Of a DNA stretch of 46,735 bases, positions 1-8,800 are shown piece after piece. Both the position numbers and the translations under genes were made by a program. This DNA is from Isosphaeraceae bacterium (GTDB taxonomy: Bacteria; Planctomycetota; Planctomycetia; Isosphaerales; Isosphaeraceae). The first letter of the stretch is position 1; every line of letters starts with the position of its first letter. The stretch covers positions 1 through 46,735 of the forward strand of contig JAJPJC010000365.1 in assembly GCA_021324445.1 (NCBI GenBank). The letters run 5' to 3'. The notes beneath the pieces were generated by a model. That model ran no database searches. It was not told the DNA's origin and saw only the letters and a program-made list of their open reading frames with translations.

Positions 1-1977
1 GGCGACGGGGGTTGGGACCGCCGGAGAGTAGAAGGTACGTGTTGACATCGAAGATTCGATTGTGCGAATTGCACATAGGTCGTACCTCTTATCACGCTTG
101 TTTTGGGATTAAACTGAGACGGGCCCCGTGGTGGCCGGAAGCCTTCGCGGTTGAGCCGCTCGGCGATCTCCTCGGTGGTCGCCCCGCCCCGGTGCAGCTC
201 GATCATGCGGTCCCGAAGCACACGATAATTGCTGAGTTGCTCATATTTCCGCACAGCACGTCGGATCTCGTGCCGGCTCTCGATCCCGCCCGCCCAGCGG
301 ATCGTCACGTCGACCCATTCGGTCTCGCCCCGGACGGCCACGGTGACCCGTTCCACCAGGCAGCGGACGATCTCTTGCCGTTCCTGGATCGTGGTGCTCG
401 GGGCATGCCACAGGCCGGGGATGTCCCTGGCCAGGGCCTCGATCCGGCCACGGTCGGCCGCGGTCAATTCCCGGGGCCGGTCGGCCAGGAAGCGATCGTA
501 TTGTTCCTCCACCTCGCGTTGGTCCTTCAAGGCCTGTTCCCACCGCCGTTCCAGCTCGCGGGCCACCAGGCGGTTCTCGGGCTCGACGGCGTGATATTGC
601 CGGGCCGCGCGGTCGACCTCGATCCGGGCCCGCTCCCGCCGCTGTTGCCAGTGCTGATCGAGCCGTTGGCGCTCGCGCTGGACATCGGCGAGGGCCTGGA
701 CGCTCAACTCCAGCGCGGCCGGCTCGATGGCCCGCAGCAGTTCCTCGGTGACCAGCGCCTCCAGGGGCTTGCCCGCCAGGCTCTGGCACAACGGCTCGGC
801 ACACTCCACCGATCGGATATTGCACAGATAATAGACCGGGGTCCCCTTGGCGTGGTAGTTGACCCGCATCCTCTGGCCGCACCGCCCGCAATAGACCAGG
901 CCGCTCAACAGCGACGGTCCGCTCCGAGCGGCGCCGCGCGCCGTCGGCAGGCTGCGGTTGGAGGCCAGCCGCTGCTGGTTGGCCAGGTAGCGCTCCCAGG
1001 TGATGTAGGGGGGGATCGTGTCGGGGATCATCACCGGCCACTTGAGCCGGTCCACCTGGACCGTGCCCGAGCCGGGTCGGCCGGGCTTCTTCCGCCGCGG
1101 ATCGCGACGCGTGAACCCGAAGGCATAGCATCCGGCGTAGTAGGGATGGCGGAGGATGCGGTTGAGGGTGGGCCGGCGCGCCGACCGCCACCGGAGCTGG
1201 CCCGCGTCGGGTCCACCGGCGACGCGGAACCCCAGCTTGATGTCGTGACGAACCAGGTAGCGGAGCACCGCCCCGACCGATCCCAGTTCGTCGAACTTCT
1301 CGAAGATCAGCCGGACGACATGCTGGACCTGCTCGTCGGGGTCGAGCTCGAGGTGGTTGCCGCACGGAGAGCGGACGTAGCCGGTGGGGGCGGCGGTGAA
1401 CTGCTCGCCCCGGCGGGCCTTGTTCCACCGCGCCTCCTGGAGGCGCTGCCCCAGCAGGTGCAACTCGGCCTCGCTCATGGTCCCTTTGAGCCCCAGCAGC
1501 AGCCGGTCGTTGTACACGGTGGGATCATAGATGCCGTCCAGGTCAGCCAACAGGGTGTGGAAGATCGCACACCGCTCCAGGAGATGGTACCAGTCGGAGT
1601 TGGCGCGCGACAGCCGACTGACCTGGAAGCCGAAGATGATCCCGACGTGGTTGAGGTTGACCTCGGTCAAGAGCCGCTGGAAACCGGTGCGCCCCTCGGC
1701 GGAGGTGGCGCTGTGGGCCTGATCGTCGTCGAGCACGACCACGCGCGAGGCCGGCCAACCCCAGGCCACCGCGACGTTGCGGAAGTTGGCCTGAACTTCA
1801 GCGGACTCTTTGTTGTTGATGACTTGATAAGGGCTGGACTGGCGGATATAGACGACCGCCAGCCGTTCGAGGTGCCAGGGCTGGATCTTGGTGGGTCGAA
1901 TCGGCGAGGCGGGGGGTTCGACCAGCGGAGGCGCGGGTCGGGCCAGCCCCCGAGCTGGACCGGGCGTGGGAAGGGGG
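1..1977 (-). CDS. Large serine recombinase, partial at left edge
   Basis: A site-specific recombinase of the large serine class, expected to exchange DNA strands through a phosphoserine intermediate. The frame is open for 659 codons from 1977 to base 1 with no stop, so the C-terminus lies outside the window. In order: a resolvase catalytic domain with the nucleophile motif AVVYIRQSS (about codons 40-48), the conserved arginine segment SRLSRANSD (about 120-128) and NDRLLLGLKGTMSEAEL (about 155-171); a recombinase DNA-binding domain; a zinc ribbon beginning YCGRCGQRM (about 362-370) with two later cysteines; then a charged coiled coil. No ATG, GTG or TTG lies between the upstream in-frame stop (1978-1980) and the catalytic domain. 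The ATG at 1989-1991 is one base out of frame, so the start is unresolved or the gene is frameshifted. The last 40 codons (bases 1-125) are AT-richer and do not resemble the usual end of this family. Confidence 0.85.
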
Positions 1978-2277
1978 TCAGGTGGGCTCATGACCGCCCT
2001 CCCGCCCGTCGGCGGCGCGAAGTCTTCGGATCAGAAGTTGGCCCAAGATATGGACCAGGTTCAGGCGACGGGGTTGGGGCAGGACGGACCAGAGGAGGTC
2101 CGATCGGGCGAGTCGCGTCCGGGTCAGCCTGGGAGTTGATGGGGGGGGATTGGGGTGCGGTGTCGGTGTCGCATGTCAACCCTCCTTGACGGGGGTTCCG
2201 CCGGGATTCGAACCAGTCAGCCAGCTCGAGAAGCGCCGAAACCGCGATTGTAACCGGCTTCGAACCGGAGTGATAGC
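1978..2277. other. Region between recombinase and Rhs gene
   Basis: 300 bases separate the two divergent reading frames. I see no convincing gene. There is a small hairpin at 2085-2102 (CGGACC, 6-base loop, GGTCCG). The Rhs frame is closed upstream by a TAA at about 2251. The missing N-terminal part of the Rhs gene suggests that a recombination or insertion boundary lies here; that is inference. Confidence 0.4.
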
Positions 2278-3849
2278 GTGAAACTTCTGGAGTATTCTGC
2301 TCACGGCTATGACGCGGCGAACCGCGAAACAACAATCACGCATTGGGCGTACGCACCCAGCTCCAGCGGCGGCGGCGGGACGACTGCGCCGCTGGCCACT
2401 TATGTCTACAGCTACGATCAGGCCAACCGAGTGACGAGCGAGCAGGATGCCGAGGGGACGGCCAACTTCTCCTACGACAGCGCCAATGAGTTGACAACTG
2501 TCACGGGCTCGCGGACCGAGTCGTACAGCTACGACCTCAACGGCAACCGCAACTCGATCGGCTACACGACCGGCACCGAGAACGAGCTGACCGCCGCGCC
2601 CGGCTACACGTACACCTACGATGGCGCAGGGAACCTGGTCAGCCAGACCAACACCTCGACCCATGTCACGACAACGTATACGTACGATTACCACAATCGC
2701 TTGACGAACGTGACTGTCGGTGGAACGGTCCTCGCGACATACACTTACGATGCGCTTGGGCGGCGGATCGGCATCGATGACAACGGCTCGCAGACGTGGA
2801 CGGTCTACGATGGCACCAGCGCTGACGCCCAGCCCTACGCCGACTTCAGCGTTGGGTCCTCGGGCGGCAGCATTTTATCGCAGCGCTACCTCTCCGGCCC
2901 CGGAGTCATCGACGGGGCGGTCGTGGATCAGCTCCTGGCGCGAACTAGCGCGAGCGGATCGACAGCCTGGTACCTGCCCGACAAGTTGGGCTCGGTGCGG
3001 GACATCGTGAGCTCGTTGGGCACCGTTCTTGACCACGTCGTTTACGACAGCTTCGGCAACATCGTCACCGAGACCAACGCGGCCAATGGTGACCGGTTCA
3101 AGTACGCGGGTATGGAGTACGATTCCGTCACTGGCCAATACTACGACCGGGCGCGCTACTACGACGAGGCAATCGGAAGGTTCGTGGCGCAGGATCCCAT
3201 TGGCTTCGCGGGAGGTACCGAGGACCTTTGCGAATACGTGGGTAACGATCCCATCAACGAGACCGACCCCTCGGGACTCGCTCCCCCCCTACCGATTCAA
3301 AACCTGATTAGGATCGAAAAAGGGATGAACAGAGGGAAAGCCGAATTGGCCACTCAGGCCTGGGCTCAAGTTGCAAGGTTCGTATTTGCTCTTGAGAAGA
3401 ATAACGAATATTGGGAGACAACCCAAAGGAACGCCGCCATCTTGGGGGGTATTCAAAACGCGCTCAATTTTGTCGAGGGAGCTCATGGTCTAAGCGACAC
3501 CATTGATTTCTTGGATAAGATGGTCCAGTATGCCGAGCAGGGCCTATCTGACTTGGAGGACATCCTTGAACCGCTCGCCGAACTTGTGGTAACCATCGCT
3601 GTCGAGCACCAAGTGTTGGACGTGATCGATAAGTATGTAATACAGCCCGGGCTGCAGAAGGATGCCAAGAGCCTTGTGAAATACGCGGTCATGACAATGC
3701 ATGATTTTAATGAGTTTACGGCTTGGCTCGCAAAATTCGATGGCGATGTGTCCGAGGCTCTGAAAGCGACGAACCAGAAGCCCATTTTTGTTAATACCGT
3801 CAGGCAATACTTGGGTTTCCCACCCTTGCCGGGTGGCAACATCGTATAA
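2278..3849 (+). CDS. Truncated Rhs/YD-repeat protein with unknown C-terminal tip
   Basis: The C-terminal part of an Rhs/YD-repeat protein (523 aa from a GTG start; full-length relatives are usually well over 1,000 aa). YD repeats such as YTYDGAGNLVSQ, YTYDYHNRLTNV and YTYDALGRRI occupy about residues 40-165. The conserved Rhs-associated core follows (GSVRDIV, YDSFGNIV, YAGMEYDSVTGQYYDRARYY, GRFVAQDPIGFAGG) and ends at DPSGL (about 330-335). After the core is a 187-residue, mostly helical tip with no family I recognise, encoded by AT-richer DNA (3300-3840). In polymorphic toxin systems this position holds the toxin, but no small immunity gene follows: only 92 bases separate it from the next gene. 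There is no signal peptide or N-terminal export region, so it may be a displaced toxin cassette or a pseudogene left beside the recombinase. Confidence 0.75.
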   Translation: MKLLEYSAHGYDAANRETTITHWAYAPSSSGGGGTTAPLATYVYSYDQANRVTSEQDAEGTANFSYDSANELTTVTGSRTESYSYDLNGNRNSIGYTTGTENELTAAPGYTYTYDGAGNLVSQTNTSTHVTTTYTYDYHNRLTNVTVGGTVLATYTYDALGRRIGIDDNGSQTWTVYDGTSADAQPYADFSVGSSGGSILSQRYLSGPGVIDGAVVDQLLARTSASGSTAWYLPDKLGSVRDIVSSLGTVLDHVVYDSFGNIVTETNAANGDRFKYAGMEYDSVTGQYYDRARYYDEAIGRFVAQDPIGFAGGTEDLCEYVGNDPINETDPSGLAPPLPIQNLIRIEKGMNRGKAELATQAWAQVARFVFALEKNNEYWETTQRNAAILGGIQNALNFVEGAHGLSDTIDFLDKMVQYAEQGLSDLEDILEPLAELVVTIAVEHQVLDVIDKYVIQPGLQKDAKSLVKYAVMTMHDFNEFTAWLAKFDGDVSEALKATNQKPIFVNTVRQYLGFPPLPGGNIV

Positions 3850-3941
3850 TTATAAGCACCGAGCGCGAGGCAAGCGGGATCTCGAGGCCTCCTCTGGTTC
3901 TCCTCGATCCCCTAGTTCCATTCAGACACGGAGTCGTGGCG

Positions 3942-5159
3942 ATGGGATGGTTCTTCTCGTCATTGAAGTCGTGCCGTCTTCCATCACGGCAGTCCAGGCG
4001 AGCGCCGAAACGCAACCGGTCGCTGATCCTCGAAGATCTGGAGGGGCGCCGGCCGCTGTCACACGCGATTCAGTCATTTGTTACCCTGCCCGTCACATCC
4101 CTCAACGCGTCTAACATCATCTCCGGGCCAGACGGGGACCTCTGGGTTGGTGTCAACTCCATCAACCCCAACTCGGATTTGATCGAAAAGATTGGACTTG
4201 ATGGCTCGGTCACCTCGTTCCCCGTGCCTGTGCCTGAGAATGCACCTGTCCAATTTATGATCGTTTCGTTGACGACTGGGCCGGACGGCAACGTGTGGTT
4301 CGTCGCCGACTTCATCAATTCCACTGGCACTGATGGCCAAGTTGTGATTGGGAACGTGGCGCCCACCGGTCACGTCACCGAGTTTCCGCCTATCCCCGTG
4401 CCCGCCGGACAAAACGCTTCTGTTAACTGGATCGTCAGTGGTTCCGGCGGCGACCTCTGGTTCGGCTATGTCGTCGCCGATACCGCCTATCAAAGCCAGA
4501 ACTTCATCGGACGGGTGACGACCGCTGGGGTCGTCACGTTATTCCCGATTTCCACCATCGGTCCCGCAGCGCATGCGGCCGGAGGACTCTCACTCGCGAC
4601 CGGAGCCGACGGAAATCTCTGGTTCACTGAGGGCTTTGGCAAAGACTTCGTTTTCGGCCGGATGTCCCCGAGTGGCGTCGTGAGTCGGTTCCCGATCCGT
4701 AGCCAGGCGCCGGGGGCTCCGGGTGAGGTAGGAAACGGCCCGAACAGCAGCCTCATCGTGACCGTGGAAAACGCCAAGGGGCGGAACGAAGTCTTCCAGG
4801 TGTCGACGGCCGGCGCCATCACGCGTTACAAAGTCCCTGAGGCGATTTCCGACGCATTCTCGAATTATCTGGGTTCGGCGGATGGTTCGCTCTGGTTCGC
4901 GGACACGTCCGGGGCGTTCAAGCTCGGCCGGATCACGGCGAGCGGCGTGGCCACGACGTATAACCTGTCCAAGCTCGTCCACAGCCGATTCCATGACTTT
5001 GATTCGATGGCCGTCGGGCCGGATGGTAACCTGTATGTGCTCGACCCCGCCCTTCCGGCCGTGAACCACACCACAACGGTCTATCGCCTCTCGCCGAGCG
5101 AGCTCCCTCCGGTGCGCAGTGTCCGCGGCCATACCGGAGGACATCCCAAGGTCACGTAA
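3942..5159 (+). CDS. Exported streptogramin-lyase-like beta-propeller protein
   Basis: 405 aa. The N-terminus is short and basic, followed by ILEDLEGRRPLS, the planctomycete surface-protein leader motif. The rest consists of propeller blades with the signature GxDGxLWF: GPDGDLWVG, GPDGNVWFV, GSGGDLWFG, GADGNLWFT, SADGSLWFA and GPDGNLYVL. This is the pattern of the virginiamycin B lyase (Vgb)/NHL-like family. True Vgb linearises streptogramin B antibiotics, but most planctomycete members probably have other roles, and I did not confirm the catalytic histidines, so antibiotic inactivation should not be assumed. ATG 3942 was chosen over GTG 3936, two codons earlier. The product is probably exported and attached to the cell surface. 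A strong hairpin (5188-5213) follows the stop. Confidence 0.75.
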   Translation: MGWFFSSLKSCRLPSRQSRRAPKRNRSLILEDLEGRRPLSHAIQSFVTLPVTSLNASNIISGPDGDLWVGVNSINPNSDLIEKIGLDGSVTSFPVPVPENAPVQFMIVSLTTGPDGNVWFVADFINSTGTDGQVVIGNVAPTGHVTEFPPIPVPAGQNASVNWIVSGSGGDLWFGYVVADTAYQSQNFIGRVTTAGVVTLFPISTIGPAAHAAGGLSLATGADGNLWFTEGFGKDFVFGRMSPSGVVSRFPIRSQAPGAPGEVGNGPNSSLIVTVENAKGRNEVFQVSTAGAITRYKVPEAISDAFSNYLGSADGSLWFADTSGAFKLGRITASGVATTYNLSKLVHSRFHDFDSMAVGPDGNLYVLDPALPAVNHTTTVYRLSPSELPPVRSVRGHTGGHPKVT

Positions 5160-5187
5160 GCCGGTCTTTCCAGCCTGACAGATCGGC

Positions 5188-5213
5188 TCGGTCAGGCGGG
5201 AAAGCCTGACCGA
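5188..5213. terminator. 10-bp hairpin after the propeller gene
   Basis: A perfect 10-bp stem, TCGGTCAGGC with GCCTGACCGA, around the 6-base loop GGGAAA, 28 bases after the stop at 5159. The tract after it is pyrimidine-rich but not a clean T-run, so it may be a terminator or simply a dispersed palindromic repeat. Confidence 0.45.
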
Positions 5214-5240
5214 CGTCGTTCTCTTCCCTCCCGGGGTAAT

Positions 5241-5305
5241 GGGGCGGGCGAGGGGGACATTCCTGGGGCGGGCGAGGGGGACAGGCGGGCGAGGGAGACA
5301 TTCCT
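5241..5305. repeat. Short imperfect tandem repeat
   Basis: Nearly three copies of a G-rich unit GGGCGGGCGAGGGGGACA, two of them followed by TTCCT (copies near 5242, 5266 and 5284). It lies between the propeller gene and the next small gene. Confidence 0.7.
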
Positions 5306-5373
5306 GATTCTCTCGGCAGAATGTGAAGTCTAGGCAAGATCAACCCGAAACCTCTGGAGCGGAGACTCACACG

Positions 5374-5724
5374 ATGGATCCTGATCCGCCGCCGTGGCCG
5401 CGAGCCACGACAGTCACATACACCTACGATAACACCGCCCGCTTGACCCCGGTCGATCCGACCGGGCCGAGCCAGGGTGCCTCACCCAGGCCCGGGAAGC
5501 CATTGACCCAACCCAGGACCACGCTATTCGACTGGGAGCACGACCCGGACAAGGGGATCTTTCGCATCCGGTGGCCGGACGGGGAAGTCGAAGTCTTCCG
5601 CGATAAACCGATCCGGCACCTGGTTGTGGAGCCGGATCCCGAGACGGGCGAGTTCCAGCCCGTCGTCAAGCGCGGTTGTCCAACGTACCTGTACCTCAGC
5701 CGCGAGGAGCGGGAGGTGCGCTGA
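5374..5724 (+). CDS. Small hypothetical protein with a YD-repeat scrap
   Basis: 116 aa from ATG 5374, preceded by GGAG sequences. Upstream in-frame codons exist, but this start has the better ribosome-binding context. The N-terminus carries TVTYTYDNTARLTPV, which reads like a single Rhs/YD repeat; the rest (FDWEHDPDKGIFRIRWPDGE, then GCPTYLYLSREEREVR) is charged and unrecognised. No signal peptide or membrane segment. It may be a real small gene in an Rhs-rich accessory region or a remnant of an earlier Rhs locus. No function can be assigned. Confidence 0.5.
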   Translation: MDPDPPPWPRATTVTYTYDNTARLTPVDPTGPSQGASPRPGKPLTQPRTTLFDWEHDPDKGIFRIRWPDGEVEVFRDKPIRHLVVEPDPETGEFQPVVKRGCPTYLYLSREEREVR

Positions 5725-5838
5725 GCGTTCATCGTGGCCGGTGGCGCGTGAGGGGCCAGTGATAGGAATGATCGAGTCCCCCTCAGCCGGCCCGAGGGCC
5801 AGCTTCTCCCCGAGGGGCGAGGAAGCGAGCATTCCCCC

Positions 5839-8800
5839 ATGAGTCCACACCATACCGAACCTGACGCCTGTCCTATCCCTCCGCTCGGCCGGTCAGCTCC
5901 CGAGCGCAAGGTCCTCTTCGCGTCGGCGCACTCCATCATCGACTGCTCCAGCGGCGCCGCCGTGGCCACGCTCGATGTGCTTCAGGCGTTGGCCGCGGAA
6001 GGCTTCGAGTGCCAGGCGTTTTGTACGACCAAGCTCGATTACCCCACCGAGGTCGGCTTCGAGCAGTTCCTCGGCGGCTTGCACGAGCCCCATGAGGTCT
6101 GCTCCTCGGTCTGCGGCTCGAGGCGCGTTGAAGTCCTCACCACCCGCCGGAACCAGGTCCCGATCACCATGATCCGGCGGGAATCCACTCGGATTGCCCA
6201 TCAGCGCCCCGAGGAGGTTCGCGCCGTCCTGGAGTCCTTCGAGGAATTCCTCCAGGTTCAGCAGCCCGATGTGCTGCTCACCTTCGGCGGCGACCCCATC
6301 ACCAACGGCATGATCGCCCTGGCCAAGCAGCGCGCCATCCCCGTGGTTTTCTCGATCCACAACTTCGCCTATACCAACCCGCAGCCGTTCGCCCACGTCG
6401 ATTACTGCATCGTCCCTTCGGAGTTCGCGCGCCGGTTCTACCGGGACAAGGTCGGCCTGGACTGCCACGCCCTGCCCAACCCTGTCGACTGGGACCGCGT
6501 CCGGGTTGAGGGCTCCGATCCCCGGTATGTGACCTTCGTCAACCCCGCGCCGGAGAAAGGGGTGTCTGCGTTCGTCCGGATCGCCGAAGAGCTGGGCCGG
6601 CGCCGGCCCGAGATTCCGTTCCTGGTCGTCGAGAGCCGGGGGAACCGGGCGACCCTGGCCGCCTACGGCCTGGGCCGCGACAGGCCGGCCAACGTTCACG
6701 TCATGACCAATACGACCGACCCCCGGCGGTTCTGGAGCGTGACCAAGATCGCCTTGATGCCCTCAGTCTGGTGGGAGAATCAGCCGGCAGTCGGCTACGA
6801 GGCCATGATCAACGGGATTCCGGTGATCGGCTCCGACCGCGGCGGCATCCCGGAGACCCTGGGCGATTGCGGCTTTCTCCTCCCCCTCCCCGAGTCCCTG
6901 ACGCCCGCCAGCCGGGTTCCACCGGCTGCCGAGGAAGTCGAGCCCTGGGTCGAGACCATCATCCGCCTCTGGGATGATCGGGCATTGTATGAGGAGCAGA
7001 GCATCAAGGCGAAGAAGGAAGCTCAGCGCTGGCATCCCGACCGGCTGAGGCCGCTCTATGCCGAGTTCTTCCGCAACGTCCGGCTCCAGTCCCGTCCGCC
7101 ATTCGTGCCGAGAACAGAGGGCGAGGATCGCGTTCCTGGTGTTGGCCGGGAAAATGGGGACGGGCGCCCGGCCTCATCAGGCACGGTTGGTCAAGGAACA
7201 TGGTCAATCCGGCAGGGAGCCAATCCCCATTTTCCCTCACAGAAGATCCGCGGAGGTCAAACCGTGGAGCCGAATCTCCACCCCGGGCTGGCCTCGATCA
7301 TCGTCCCCTGCTTCAATCAGCGGGAATTCACCCAACTCTGCCTCCGGGCACTGTTCCGCCACTCCCGGCCCCCCTGGGAGCTGATCGTCGTCGATAACGG
7401 CTCGACCGACGGGACCGCCAACTATCTGGCCGGCGTGCAGGATGGCAGCAATATCCCGGTCACGGTCATCAGCAATCCGCACAACCTGGGATTCCCCAGG
7501 GCGATCAACCAGGGCCTGGAAGTCGCCCGCGGCGAATACCTCGTGCTGCTCAACAACGACACGGTCGTTACCGACGGCTGGCTCGATCAGCTCATTGCGC
7601 TGAGTCAGGTCTCTGTGGAGCGCGCCGGGGAGGCTGGCGGTGGAGTCCCGGCTTCAGCCGGTCCGAACACGAAGATTCCGCCTGAAGGCGGGACTCCAGC
7701 AGAGGGCTTGGCGACCCCAATTGGAGGCCTCCAGTCGGGGGATGAGCGGGGTCAAGAGACCTGCGCCCGGCATGAGGTCCATGCCACCATCGGCCTGGTC
7801 GGGCCGATGTCGAACTATGCCGCGCCGCCGCAGTTGGTTGAGCCGGTGCCTTATCGCGACCTGGCGGAGATGCAGGATTTCGCCCGCCGGTGGCGCGACC
7901 AGCACCGCGGGAAGTGGTTCACCGTGCCCAGGCTCTCGGGCTTCTGCCTGTTGATGAAGCGCGCGGTCTTTGACACCGTCGGCAGGTTGGACGAACGGTT
8001 TTCTCTGGGGTTTTTCGACGACGACGACCTGGCCCTGCGGGCGCGCCGGGCCGGGTTCGAGCTGGCCGTGGCTCATGACCTGTTCCTCCACCACTTCGGC
8101 AGCCGGACCTTCGCCGGCAATGGGATCGATGCCGAGCGCTTGCTGGAAGAGAACGCGCGGCGGTTCGCTGACAAATGGGGACAGGCCACGCCTCGAGGTC
8201 ATCGGATCGCGCTGCGGGCCTGGACACCCGGGAACCAGCCACCGATGACGCGGTTGGACCCGGACCTGAATGCCAGATTGCAGCTTCCGGATTCCACAAT
8301 GTCAGCACACGGTGCGAATCGTCCGCTCCCTTCCGGCGATCGCCCTGGACCTCGGGCCAAGGTGACCCTGGTCATGATCGTCCGAGACGAACAGGATCAC
8401 CTTCCTCGCTGCTTGGAGTCGGTGCGCGGGGTCTTCGATGAGATAGTCGTCGTCGACACCGGCAGCGTCGACCGCACCAAGGCGATCGCCGAGGAGTTCG
8501 GGGCGCGGGTGTTCGACTTCGTCTGGATCGACGACTTTTCCGCGGCGCGGAACGCGGCGCTGGCTCATGCGACCGGCGATTTCGTCTTTTGGCTCGATGC
8601 CGATGACGTGCTCGACCCGCCCGAGCGGGAGAAGGTCACGGCCCTGCTCGGCCGGTTGCGCCCGGGCGACGGGACCGCCTACGTGGTGCGATGCGCCTGC
8701 GATCCGGGCGCCGATGGCAGCGGCGGCCAGACCGTCGTCGATCAGATCCGGTTGTTCCCGCGCCGCGACGACGTCCGCTGGACCTACCGCGTTCACGAGC

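Noticed and set aside
12-2189. A 725-codon plus-strand open frame at the left edge
   Set aside because: It is antisense to the recombinase, which has a catalytic motif and a zinc ribbon. Its own composition is Asp/Gly/Pro/Gln-rich with no domain.
2203-2214. T-arm-like sequence GGTTCGAATCCC on the minus strand
   Set aside because: Flanking bases do not form a five-pair T stem, and no acceptor, D or anticodon arm can be drawn, so I do not call a tRNA.
2714-3310. Several short open frames overlapping the Rhs gene
   Set aside because: They are out of frame within clear YD-repeat coding sequence and lack their own ribosome-binding sites.
3850-3941. Immunity gene for the Rhs tip
   Set aside because: The gap is 92 bases and the next gene is an exported propeller protein with its own leader motif, so no immunity gene is present here.
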